Source: Linanthus parryae (Eukaryota; Streptophyta; Magnoliopsida; Ericales; Polemoniaceae). From it: DNA of 64,000 nt. Below are positions 33,201-44,491 of the stretch, in pieces. The notes under the pieces were generated by a model. It had not been told where the DNA came from. It saw only the letters and a list, made by a program, of their open reading frames with translations, and made no database searches. The stretch lies in NCBI GenBank assembly GCA_023055425.1, contig JALGPY010000005.1:76053495-76117494 (forward strand), written 5' to 3'. A program made the translations under genes and the position numbers. Within the stretch, counting starts at the first letter, position 1. Every line of letters begins with the position of its first letter.

Positions 33201-34819
33201 CGTCGTCGGCATTGACAGAAGATGCGTGCGACGACGAACACATGGATGACACGGACTGGAGAAAAGCAGTCCTACGAGCTATTGCAGAAGGCACAAGCAG
33301 TGAAAGCTGGGCACTCACAAAGGGGTACTGCATACATGACAACACCCTTTACTACAAGGGTCCTGGCGGAATACTCATGCGATGCGTCTCCGAGCAGGAG
33401 GGACAACTGTTGTTAGAAAAGATTCACCAACATGCTTGCGGAGAAAGTGAGGTGTCAATCTATCGGAAAGCTCAGAGATATGGCATTCATTGGCCAGACA
33501 TGTCAACAGCCGCGGCCCTGATACAGGGGAAGTGCGAGAGTTGCGCACTAATCAAAGATTCTCTACTCATCGCTCTAACTGATGATGACACGGATTGGAG
33601 GAAGCCACTCTTTGATTTTCTCACCCAGGGCACCGTGCCTGAATCGAGAAAAGAAGCCGAGAAATTGAAGAGGAAAGCATCTCGATACGTAGTACAAGAA
33701 AACCTGCTTTGGCGAAGAGGTCATGAGGGCAACTTGCTGCGATGTCTAGACGGCAGAGAAGCACAAGAAGTCATGGACCTTTCTCATCAGGTGGAACACC
33801 AAGGAGGTGTGAGACTATGCAGGTAGCTCCTCTCAATCGGATATTTCTGGCCCACGATGGAGGCCGATTGCCGCACCAAAGTACGGCGCTGCCAGGAGTG
33901 TCAATTCAAAGGAAACCTAGTGCACGCTCCTGCTGTGGATCTACATGCATTGGGAACGCCGTGGCCATTTCATACATGGGCAATGGATTTCATTGGTCCC
34001 ATCCGACCAACTTCGCATGGGAATCATTTCATTCTCATCGCAACTGAGCTATTTACCAAATGGGTGGAGGCGATACCACTAAAGACGGCAAATGCGCTAG
34101 CTGTGGTCAACTTCATCCAAGAAAACATCATATGCAGGTTCGGAATTCCAAACACCATTCTTTCAGATAATGGTACTCCTTTTGTTAATCGCCAGGTGGC
34201 TGCAAAGTTAGCAGAGTACAACATCAGGCAAATATGTTCCACCCCTTACTACCCGAAGGGGAACGGGCAAGCCGAAGCGACCAACAAAACGCTGTTGAGG
34301 ATTTTGAGCAAGATGGTCGCAGATGACCACAAGAAGTGGGCTGATTCTCTAAGCATTGCCCTGTGGGCCTACCGAACTTCTCCAAGGACACCCACGGGGG
34401 CCTCACCGTTCCTACTATGCTATGGGGCCGAGGCCGTGGTACCTGCGGAGGTGAGAGTCAATTCGGAAAGATTGGCCTTCCACGCACTCTACGAAAATCA
34501 ACGCGATCACGACTTAGTCTTGCTGGAGGAAAAGCGAGAACAAGCCAAAAGGACCAACAAGCGGTATCAAGAAAGGATCGCTCGTGCTTACAATAAGACG
34601 GTCCAGCGAAGAGATTTCGCGGTTGGAGACTTGGTCCTGCGCGCATCAGACCACTGCATGCGAGAAGCGGCTCACCCAAAGTTCGCAGTCAATTGGGAAG
34701 GACCCTTCGAAGTCATAGAAGTCTTTGACAGTGGCTACTGCAGCATACGAAGGTTACACGGAACAACATCAACCCCGAGTTCAGTCAACATGCGCTGGAT
34801 TAAGAAGTACTATCCTTGA
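30290..34819 (+). pseudogene. Tat pol (PR, RT, RNase H, aRNase H, integrase), four stops, no frameshift
   Basis: One frame continues from gag to TGA at 34817-34819, interrupted only by TAG 30287, TGA 31079, TGA 32207 and TAG 33824. Protease: FVDGGAAVNVVS, active Asp codon at 30449. RT: RICVDFRDLNRFFPKDDFPL and FYVDDLVV (31904-31927). Connecting RNase H about 32340-32570, with the first acidic residue seemingly lost (LYLTSTRRSIGALL). Archaeal-type RNase H 32785-33150 with all four acidic residues (HFDGSS, NNEAEYEAL, GDSKLIV, NRHADALATL). Two zinc-binding modules (33424-33548, 33781-33900) precede the integrase core (WAMDFIGPI, LSDNGTPFVN, GNGQAEATNK). The copy is inactive as it stands, unless the stops are suppressed. 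Confidence 0.93.
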
Positions 34820-34889
34820 CTTCTCTCATTTCATGCGTTTTATTATAACGTTGCTTCATGTCTTGTATGGCTATGATTTACACAATCTC

Positions 34890-34968
34890 CTCTCCCATAT
34901 GAGAGAATTGTAATCTTATCTCTCCCACATGAGAGCATTATAATAAAGGGGTTCTCCCAAATGAGAAC
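34890..34968. repeat. Three short palindromic repeats after the integrase stop
   Basis: CTCTCCCATATGAGAG (34890-34905), CTCTCCCACATGAGAG (34920-34935) and GTTCTCCCAAATGAGAAC (34951-34968). Each can form a hairpin; the starts are about 30 bp apart. Confidence 0.75.
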
Positions 34969-35019
34969 TTCATATTCCTAGCTGTTTATGTTGCTTTATT
35001 TAGTTTGTTATTACTGTTT

Positions 35020-36000
35020 TCCATTGGGCTATCCGCCACAATAGCAATCTGTACAACTGCGATCTTAACCGATCTTCTAAGCCTATCTAATCGATAGCAC
35101 CCTTTGCGAAATGCGATCTTAAATGATCTTCTAAGCCTATCTGTTACGATAGCAATCTGTGCGAAATACGATCTTAATTGATCTTCTCAGCCAATCTGCT
35201 ACGATAGCAACCTATGCGAAATGCGATCTTAATGGATCTTTTAAAAGCCTATCTGCCGCGATAGCAGCCTATGCCAACTACGATCTTAATTGATCTTCTA
35301 AGCCTATCCGCCACGATAGCAGCCGCGATCTTAATTGACCTTCTAAAGCGTATCTGCCACGATAGCAGCATATGCAGATGCGATCTTAATTGATCTTCTC
35401 AAGCCTATCTGCCGCGATAGCAGCCTATGCCAACTACGATCTTAATTGATCTTCTAAGCCTATCCGCGACGATAGCAGCCGCGATCTTAATTGATCTTCT
35501 AAAGCCTATCTGCCACGATAGCAGCATATGCAGATGCGATCTTAATTGATCTTCTCAAGCCTATCTGCCACGATAGCAGCCTACACAAAACGATCTTAAT
35601 TGATCTTCTAAAGCCTATCTGCCACGATAGCAGCATATGCAGATGCGATCTTAATTGATCTTCTCAAGCCTATCTGCCACGATAGCAGCCTACACAAAAT
35701 GATCTTAATTGATCTTCTAAAGCCTATCTGCCATGATAGCAACTCATGCGAAAAACGATCTTAATTGATATTCTAAAGCCTATCTGCTACGATAGCAACT
35801 CATGCGAAAAACGATCTTAATTTATCTCCCAAAACCTATCTGTCACGCTAGCAATATATGCGTAACGTGGTCGTAAAACGTGATCTTCCAAGCCTATCTG
35901 CGGTGATAGCAGCATTATACAAATGCGATTTAAAATTCGCCCTTAAGGCTATCTATTGCGATAGCAATATTATGCAAAATGATCTTAAGTGGTCTACAAA
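35020..36000. repeat. Tandem repeat array in the Tat 3' region
   Basis: About 16 units of roughly 55-65 bp. Each has a cgatcttaattgatcttct block and a cctatctgccacgatagcag block, separated by a short variable spacer such as catatgcagatg or cctatgccaac. Central units are most alike and edge units decay. Both blocks contain dyads (GATC...GATC and CTATC...GATAG). Tat elements are known to carry 3' untranslated tandem repeats. Confidence 0.9.
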
Positions 36001-37466
36001 GGTATATCTGATGAGATGACACCCGCACTTACATCTGAAAGCAAATCACAAGCCCATCAGTCAAGATGGCACAACTGCGCAAACACGATCTCGAACGATC
36101 TAATAAAACATCTGCGAATTTATATGGCAGATAGCAAATGCGAAATATGTATATAGCATTATACAAGGCGAAATATGCCGATGCGCATGCGAAATTGTAT
36201 TTTGTTGCAAGGACACAGCAAATAATACAAAAGCTATTTATCATTATGAGTCAAAAAGACTTACAATTTATCTGTCTAGATAGCAGCTTACAAGCGAAAA
36301 AGCTCAAATCTAACTACGCAGCCAACATGGCTTACAATGCATTCGAAAAGTAACTGACAAGCCAGCAGTGACACACCACGGGAATCCTGACTGAAGAAGG
36401 ATGAACCCAGCGGTCCTAACACCGGCTATGCGATACGCAGATCTGCGGCCGAACATCTATCGCAAGTAGGGCCTTGTCCAAAGAGCCACATGAAGCCATA
36501 CGTTCAAGATCCCAGTATTTGACAAGGCCCTTGTCTGATCAACATCCCATGAGATGTGCTTGAGGAACCACTGGTTCCGGCGTTCAATAGGCAAGCAGAA
36601 GCTCCGAAGGGCAAGGGTTCCTTGTAGACGGGGATGAACGCAATGGTTCGCCACCCTGAGCTCACGAACGTGGGGGAAGTAAATTCTCCTCCAGGGATGC
36701 TGGAGGAGAATTCCGCCTTTCATTACGAGACGGTAGCACGGTCACTACGGCGCTGCACCTCACCGGGAGGCGGCCGAAAACATGACCTGCAAACATAATA
36801 CACAAAGAAAATTCTTCGAACACACATGAGATATCATCTCCATCTTCTTTATGATGGTTATAAAGAGCAATAAGCCTCATAAAGCGGATCTTGGAAACTA
36901 TTTCTATAGCACAAAGCGCAAACTCAGGGTTCACAACTTGGAGTTGCCATGAATCAACGAAAAACAAGCGTTAAAGCCAGCAGTCGTAAGGACTCACGGC
37001 AAAGCACATTTTTGGGATGAAGAACCCAAATGGAAAAGACATGGTTTATATAGACCTTGTGGAGACTCTTCAGTTGCTAAGATGAGTCAGCAGAATTTGA
37101 AAAGAGGGTAAGGTCAATCACTTACGCCTTGAAAAGCGGTAACGATCAATTACCCTACTAAAGGCTACGACGATTCAGTTGCGTATCCTAATTAATGACG
37201 GACGGTCATGATTCGGATGGACTTCCCAAGGAAGGCGTGCTTATCTTCCGAGAAATTAGCGCGAAAATCAAGCATAGTATCAATTGCTGATGTCATAATT
37301 GGATATGCACAGAGATATCCCATCAAATCCCGGAAAGGGCAAAACGGGCATGTCGATTCTTTTGTTAAAAAAAAAGGGGGGAGAAACCATAGCAACATTA
37401 CATTAATGTTTCAGCATTACATTAATGTTCCAACTATTTCCTTGCTACTTTTCAAATTCAAAAAAG
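36001..37466. other. Noncoding spacer of the Tat element
   Basis: Between the tandem repeats and the end of the antisense gene. The last part may be the 3' UTR of the antisense gene. No protein family was recognised in either strand. Confidence 0.45.
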
Positions 37467-40400
37467 TCAAAGCAAATTCTTGATCAAGGAGTCATGGGGC
37501 GCGAACTGATGGCTCAGCTTCTCTACCTGCTCCACTTCTTGCTTCAATTGCTCGCACTTGGCATTCATCTCATGATAGAGCTTCATAGCCTCTTCAGCCT
37601 TTTGCTTCTGCTGCTCCACCTTTTGCTTCTCAGCTGCGAGGTTTTGGTGACCGAGTTTCAAAGTTACGGCTGCGCGAATCAGGGTAACTCTTTTCATAAG
37701 AAATCTGAAACCAAGTCTGCCTTGGACTTTGGCAAGAAGATTTTGGCACATGCCAAAAAGCAACTCGGCACTCTGTACAGAAATGGTCGCAGGCGTGGCC
37801 GCAGACAGCTGCTCTAAAATCCAAATGGCTTCGGTAAGAAACAGCCTCCTGTCGAAAGGCCCTATCTCCAGAGATCTTGAAAATGATTGGGGGTAGGTGA
37901 GGCGCATCCGAACCACCCGGTCCACATCAGTTTGCTTCAAACCTAAAGCAATGTCAAAGCTAAGTTATGCTATTAAACTCGCAAACGAATAATGCGAGAT
38001 GCAAACAGCAAATCACTACTTACCAGTTCCTTCAAGAATCTCACGAAGAGATGGAATGCGCATTGCTGGAATAGTCGAAGACTGTCCTCGCTCCATAGCT
38101 CTCCTGTCAGCTGCGAGCTCTAATCCCTCATAGTTAGGAGGAAGAGTATACGCCGCACCAGCTGCGACTTCAGCCTTTTGCTTCTGCTGCTCCACCTTTT
38201 GCTTCTCAGCTGCGAGGTTTTGGTGACCGAGTTTCAAAGTTACGGCTGCGCGAATCAGGGTAACTCTTTTCATAAGAAATCTGAAACCAAGTCTGCCTTG
38301 GACTTTGGCAAGAAGATTTTGGCACATGCCAAAAAGCAACTCGGCAATCTGTACAGAAATGGTCGCAGGCGTGGCCGCAGACAGCTGCTCCAAAATCCAA
38401 ATGGCTTCGGTAAGAAACAGCCTCCTGTCGAAAGGCCCTATCTCCAGAGATCTTGCAAATGATTGGGGGTAGGTGAGGCGCATCCGAACCACCCAGTCCA
38501 CATCAGTTTGCTTCAAACCTAAAGCAATGTCAAAGCTAAGTTATGCTATTAAACTCGCAAACGAATAATGCGAGATGCAAACAGCAAATCACTACTTACC
38601 AGTTCCTTCAAGAATCTCACGAAGAGAAGGAATGCGCATTGCTGGAATAGTTGAAGACTGTCCTCGCTCCATAGCTCTCCTGTCAGCTGCGAGCTCTAAT
38701 CCCTCATAGTTAGGAGGAAGAGTATACGCCGCACCAGCTGCGACTGCATTCCCGACCTGCGAGCCCCAAAAGCTCCACGCAGGAAGAGGTGCCACTGACT
38801 CAGTCACCGCCGGAGGCGAAGTGACTGCCGAAGTTGCTTGGAGAGGGATATTGTCAGATGCGGAAGCGTCAGCAGCACTTGTTCTTACTTCCTCAACGCC
38901 AGTATGGGCATCTTCTTCCATTAGCACATCGTCAGCTTCAGCATCATCAGAAAGTTCGATGATGTCCTCAAGAGGCTCTCCTGCATGTTCAGCAGCTGCG
39001 ACGGGCTTCTCGGTATGGGAACTCGGAATCGGAACATAGGACGCAGAAGGCTGACTTCTTTGCTCCAGCACAGGTTCCTCAGCATTGCCTGCGATATAAA
39101 ATGCGATAGTATGAGGTAACTCGTATTGTACGTTATTTTACTATCCTTGCTAAAGCTAAGAGCAAGCACCTCCACGCGAAGGTGGGATTGAAGTATCTTC
39201 GTCATACACTAAAGACGTGGAACCATGCCCTATTAGTGTGTCCTCATTAAGCAGGTCCTTAAAATGAGAGTGACCTGGGACGCGAAGAAACCAGTCATGA
39301 TTCTGTTTCAAGTTGCTAAGGTCTGGTCTATGCATATCGTTCAAATGATTACCTGAAGGTTCTCCGCACTTGCCTACTAGCCAACGGCGAATGTCAGCTT
39401 TTGACACACCATGCTTTAATGCACCAACTACAACATCTCTATAAGTTACTGCGAGATTGAAGATCTCACCTTTATCGCCGCCTGCGATTTCTTCAAAATC
39501 TGCTTGGGCTTGCTCCAGGGCTGCTGCATCCTCTTCTGGAGCCACATCCTCCTCCTCCGCCTGAGGAGCCACCTCTTCGGGAAGCACATCTTCCTCGTCA
39601 GCTGGACGCACTAAGTCGTCAACATGTTGCTCTTCGGGGCTCCGCTTTCTCACACGCTCGAGCTCCTCCTCTTCGCGCTGCCTTCTTCTTCGGCAGCTTC
39701 CGCGGCTGTCTTTCGGGACTCGGCAAGAACGTCCTCGCTTATGGGATCGTCTGGAATGCCAGAATGGGTATCTCTCTTTTGTCTCTTGGCCAAAAGGCCA
39801 CCGATGGTCTCATCATCATCATCATCTGCGAAGAAACGATTGGTTTAAGAAAGAATTGCAAAAGAATTACGATAATGAGAAGGGAAACGCAATGGAGGTA
39901 CCTCCTGATTCTTCCTCATGTATCACAATTTTTCTTTCTTCTTCTTCTTCATCACCTTCTCTGGGCTCCTGCCTCTCCTCTTCTTCCTCCTGGTTGAATG
40001 GAACGAAGGTCTCAACTGCGAGCTCCTTCCGCGTTTTACAGGGCATGCGACCCTTGCCTTTGTCCTTGGCAGAAAGGGACTTCGCTGAAGGAGAAGTTGG
40101 AGCGCTCCTAGGGGAAGATATTGTAATTACCTTCTGCCTGGGTCTCTTCGCTCTCGGCGCCGCAGTCGCTGGAGGAGATGGATTATCTCTGGGCAGAGAC
40201 AAGGCCGGAGCATTATCTATCAGCGAGTCAGCAAAGGCATTCATGACTGCGCGAACCCTGGTTTCGACCTCGGGGTCCATCCTCGATGCTAGCAGGAACG
40301 AATGTCCTTGTCTTTTGGTGGCAAAAATGGTGTTAACTAACGACTTGGAACGATCACCAGATGCGAATCTCCGCACATGACACTACAGCAAACAGTATAG

Positions 40401-42290
40401 AATAAAGGCATCAACATGTGGAAATCAAGAAGCTTAACGCACACGGAAAAAGTTGCTTACCTTAGCAAATGTCTCGCTATATCTGATGACATGCGAGTCG
40501 CCTTTCTTAACTGCGACGATCTTTTCCTTCAGAATGACGTCAGGACACAAATGGTTCTCATGATCCAACAATGAGTAGCAACCATACTCAGACTCGCTCA
40601 GACTGCAATTGGGGCGAAACGGAAAAGAGTTTCTTTTGATCAAGGGAGCTCTACTCGGCTGGGCGGCCGACTGTGTCTCAATCCTCGTTTGCTGGGCGAT
40701 CCAGTATGCGAGCCAATTCTGGGAACAACCGCCCTCGCGGTTACCCGCAGGCTGCTCAAAGGGAAGATTGTTCATGAAGACTGTCTTGCACTCCTTTGTT
40801 AGCAAGCGCTTATAGCAACCTCTGATAATGGACTGGGGCCAGATTGATGGTGCCACTGCATCAAAGCCAAACTGGGGAGAAACTCGAGTGGGGTCAACAT
40901 CCACGGTAATCCTCTCATACCTAGGCGCGAGCTCACGAATATGCTCTGCGAGAGCAGGAAGGGAACCTCGCAGGCACCAGCAAAAGAATTCGCGATAGCG
41001 CTCATGGAAATGCGATCCCTCTTCGAAGAGGAGCTCTTCTGAGAAGACGACACCCTTAGAAGGGTACAGCTTGGGAAACCATCGCACGTTCTCGATGCGC
41101 ATGGCATATGGCCTGGCAGTGAACTCTTGCCGCTTGTCGCATATCAGGCTCCAAACGCACTTGGTATTGTTTGCTCCGAACCACCTCGCAGCCCTGCCAC
41201 TGTTACGCTCCTCCGTCTCGCCTGGGGGACAACACTTGTTGGGCTTAAGAGCAGTCGGGGCATAGGACGGCCATCGCTCAAAGACCCACATTGTCAAGAA
41301 GGAAATGTTGACAAAAGTCAGTATATCGAGGCGGCCACGCGACTCCTTCATAGCCACAACTAGCTGATCCAGTCTATAGTACAGCGTGCCCAAGACCAAG
41401 GGTCCGAGTGCGACTCTCTGGCCAAGGGCGAGCTTCACAGCAAGCGGCAGAACGTGATAGAAGACCCCATCATGCGGGTGACCATCGATTAAGTACCTCG
41501 ACAGCCATGCACAGAGGAAAGCACAAAGGGTCAAGTGATAGCCTTTACCCTCCACATAATTCTTGGCCTCCGGGTCCTCACTCAGAAGCTTTTTGGTGAT
41601 ACTGCTGTTCGCGTAGTCACGAAAGAAGTACTGCAACCATTTGTTCCAGGTATTCTTCGCAGACGTATCAACCAACTGCCAATTCGGAAGGGCTTTGGTA
41701 GTAGTCCACCAAAGCGATCTCCGCAGCTGTCCTCAAAGGACTCAAAGGGTCCACTTCACCCATGGGAGACAAATCGTACAGCATGTGCACGTCCTCGAGT
41801 GTGGGGGCAGCCTCGAACTCAGCAAAGTGGAATGTGTGAGTCGCAGGCGAATAGCGGGAAAGAAGGTTTAGAAGCATGGACTAGTCCAGCTTCACGGCAG
41901 CACCCTTCATAGCACGAACAGCGAAGTATATGCCGGCCTCATTAAGAGTCACAGCATGATCGGTCAACACGTGGTCAATCCACTCATCCATGTAATCCAA
42001 TTTCTGGACAAAAGCTTGCGTGGAAATCGCAGCATAGGGTAAGTACCCATTTTCGATTCCCAATCGAACCACGTCCTCGGAGCCAATCAACTCGAGCAAG
42101 GCTGAGTAAACTGGGGGAGTCAGTGTTAGCAATCCCTCATTGGGGACAGAAGCAGGCAATTTCTTCGCCTTAACCCTCGCGTGGTAGAAATCTTTGCCAC
42201 CCAGATAGGGGCTTTTCGCCACAAAGCTTGCGGAAGATCAGGTATCTCTTCGTCCTCCTTGGTGGATTTGGTTCCTTTTGTCTTGGCCAT
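37467..42290 (-). pseudogene. Antisense plant-mobile-domain (PMD, aminotransferase-like) gene inside the Tat element
   Basis: Minus-strand exons inferred from consensus splice sites: 42290-40461, 40382-39902, 39825-39170, 39088-38600, 38518-38024 and 37942-37467 (stop at 37467-37469). The N-terminal 500 codons match the plant mobile domain (LEDVHMLYDLSP, WNKWLQYFFRD, YHLTLCAFLCAWLSRYL, LPLAVKLALG). Next comes a basic Ser/Pro linker (PRAKRPRQKV), then acidic low-complexity parts, then a coiled coil (KQKVEQQKQKAEEAMKLYHE). ATG 42290 is the best start. It is broken by a frameshift near 42222, TAG at 41881-41883, frameshifts near 41680 and 39690. PMD proteins occur in host genes (MAIL1/MAIN) and in transposons; this one rides in a retrotransposon. 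Function here is unknown. Confidence 0.75.
37592..38743 (-). repeat. 576-bp tandem duplication within the antisense gene
   Basis: Copies 37592-38167 and 38168-38743 are nearly identical. Each holds the end of one exon, an 81-bp intron and most of the next exon. Because 576 is a multiple of three, the fused exon (38518-38024) stays open and still ends in a normal GTAAGT donor, so the predicted protein repeats a block of 192 residues. Confidence 0.9.
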
Positions 42291-42749
42291 TCCTGTGGAA
42301 GAGCAAGAAAAAAGGGGGAGAAATATGCCACACTTCAGTTTGAATTTCGAGACTCAAGATCTATGGAAAGAAAGATGAACAGTTTCTGGTATCAATTTCA
42401 GAAATTAGAGGGTTGCATTATCAGTGATTTCAAAACCCCACATCCGAAGTCCTTATTATTGAAGGATTAAAGCAAAAGTGGGTTCAAAGATCAAAGCTTC
42501 TTCACAAGTTTCAACAGATAATATGTCGTGGGTTTGCAGATCCAACACAGTTCAAAGCATACACTGGTATTTTAAATCGAAATTGAACAACGCCAACCTT
42601 GTTTTCGCAAAGCCTGCTTGGATACACACAGTTGAAGAAGACGATTTGCAGTTCTGAACTGGTGATTGATTATCTGAATCTGCTCTCGAAGACTTCCGGG
42701 TATCATTCACTTTAAGAGAAAGAAGTGATGCTTTGCGAAAATGGAGAAT

Positions 42750-42770
42750 ACAAGGTATTTATCCAAAAAC
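42750..42770 (-). promoter_or_regulatory. Candidate TATA box of the antisense gene
   Basis: GGATAAATACC on the minus strand (42754-42764), about 470 bp upstream of the ATG at 42290, with CT-rich sequence following. It is inferred by position and motif only. Confidence 0.35.
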
Positions 42771-43010
42771 AATGAAAGGTTGCGTCCTTTCAGTAGTCGA
42801 ATCGCAACCGTCACCGTCGAATCGCGCAATCACAGGACAAGCTGACGTCACGCCTAAAACCCTAAAGGCCAGACGGCACGACTCTAGGGGTTTTAGGTCA
42901 TAATGGCACGCACGGGGGCTGAACTTACCCGTATTTGAATTGGTGCGTGGCGGCGACGCGTATGTTGGTTTCCGTGCATGGAAGTTTATACAGCTATGAG
43001 TCTTCACGCG

Positions 43011-43025
43011 CAGAAAGGGGGCTAA
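43011..43025 (+). promoter_or_regulatory. Polypurine tract of the Tat element
   Basis: AGAAAGGGGG (43012-43021) lies just before the 3' LTR start at 43026. Confidence 0.8.
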
Positions 43026-43614
43026 TGTAGATAGTGCTTTCTGAGCTGACAGATCTTGGCCACGTGGCAACCATCCAGCACACCATATTGTGCTCCACAC
43101 ACACCGGATCACCAGCCGAGCTGATCCATGTGGGGGCTGCGAGACAGAGCCCTCGCATACCACTGCACGGGACTTGTAGGGACTTAGTGGTTTGGAGGCT
43201 AGAGTAAGCCCTGTCGCGTGCGGGCTTTATGGCACGAGCTCCATAAACCCGGTCAATCCGGTCAAACCCGGTCAACCTCGTAACGGTTCCGGTATTCGCG
43301 CATAACGTGCTGTAACGGTCCCTATATATGAGGACGAACGTGCCGTTGTGGTAAAGCTAATTAAGCCGCCATTAATGGGCGCATTAACCACACTACAACG
43401 GTCACGTTCCCTGCTATGTATAGGACGTGAACCTTTCCATACAAAGGAGGACACACTGGCCATACGCGGAAGCTCTGCCAAACGTCTGTCTCTCTCTCAG
43501 ACATTACTACTGCCTTACTCTCTCCCTACACACAACCCAACTCTTCCTGTGCTATCTCTGATCCTCTACATACGGTGTACACGGAGGTATCCCCGCCGGA
43601 ATCTCTTGTGCACA
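43026..43614 (+). repeat. 3' LTR of the Tat element
   Basis: Same ends as the 5' LTR and colinear, apart from a 38-bp gap after gtcgcgtgcg and about eight substitutions counted by eye. Confidence 0.95.
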
Positions 43615-44477
43615 CTAATTAATGCCAATATCCAATTTAATCCATCCGGTGTGTGATCCCATAGGTTTCTACTTAGTTGGTAGTGACTCTTTACTAACAT
43701 GGAGCGGTGTCTAGCAACACATCCATGCCACCCAACTTATAGAAATAGTTAGTGATCCGACAAACCTCGTGCCCAATGTTCATGTATCATGTTATCCCTT
43801 TGTCTCAATATCCGGATTGGACACGACACATATTAGTCACACTCGTATATCCAATCCATAGTTTCTCGATCCTGTGAGTGCTTATCCGTGCAGATAACAT
43901 CAGTATCTCTATATTGATTTATCTGAGTCTTGCCAGACAATCTATAAGCACCATCCCTCGAGTGGCCCATGGATATTTGCTCCCATTATGTGGGAGGGAC
44001 AAATCATGTCTACATCACTACGATCTCTCAGCTTGCTTCCTATCATGCCCAATAACCATCTTTATAGTTTCCCGGTTAAGACGCAACGTTTGATAATATC
44101 AAAGCATGATATTTCGCAACTAGAGTATCTAGTGACTTCAAGTCTAAGGATTACAATAACATTAGTACTACGAGAAGCGCTTGTGACTTTGACATAATCT
44201 AATGTAGCCTTCTCGTTGTGGGTCACTCCAGTATGACATCACTCCTGATGCATACCCATGTGTTGGACTTGATATCTCCATATCAATCTACCCCCATACT
44301 AGTCTATAGTTGATCGTCATGTTAACCACTATAATGAACTAGGGATATTTAAGATAAACAACACATTGTATCTAAGGACTTCATTATATTAAATATCGTC
44401 ATAATTAATAAATGAATATTCTAGCCAAACAATGTTCATACTAAATATAGATTGCCTCTGGGGCACCTATTCTAACA
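43615..44477 (-). repeat. 3' LTR of outer copia element, proximal part
   Basis: Starts with the Tat target duplication CTAAT and ends ATTCTAACA (TGTTAGAAT on the minus strand). Colinear with about 59506-60375. The minus-strand polypurine tract AGCGGGAGAC precedes it at about 44478-44488. Confidence 0.9.
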
Positions 44478-44491
44478 GTCTCCCGCTTGCA

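Larger units (their letters stand above)
27802..43614 (+). mobile_element. Tat-lineage Ty3/gypsy element with antisense gene, 15.8 kb
   Basis: LTRs 27802-28428 and 43026-43614 with identical target duplications CTAAT at 27797-27801 and 43615-43619. The domain order gag-PR-RT-RH-aRH-INT, with a second (archaeal-type) RNase H and no chromodomain, marks the Tat/Ogre group. After integrase come 8.2 kb of extra sequence: short palindromes, a tandem repeat array and a spliced antisense plant-mobile-domain gene. By eye the LTRs differ by about eight substitutions plus a 38-bp gap in the right one, so the insertion is fairly recent. Confidence 0.95.

Noticed and set aside
32576..33345. Minus-strand frames opposite the Tat RNase H
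   Set aside because: Antisense shadows of the pol frame; no motifs.
35020..36000. CRISPR array
   Set aside because: Repeats are contiguous, degenerate and without unique spacers, and the sequence is eukaryotic; it is a tandem array of a Tat element.
39624..40380. Plus-strand open frames of 74-174 codons
   Set aside because: They are shadows of the acidic low-complexity exons of the antisense gene, giving Ser/Leu-rich peptides.
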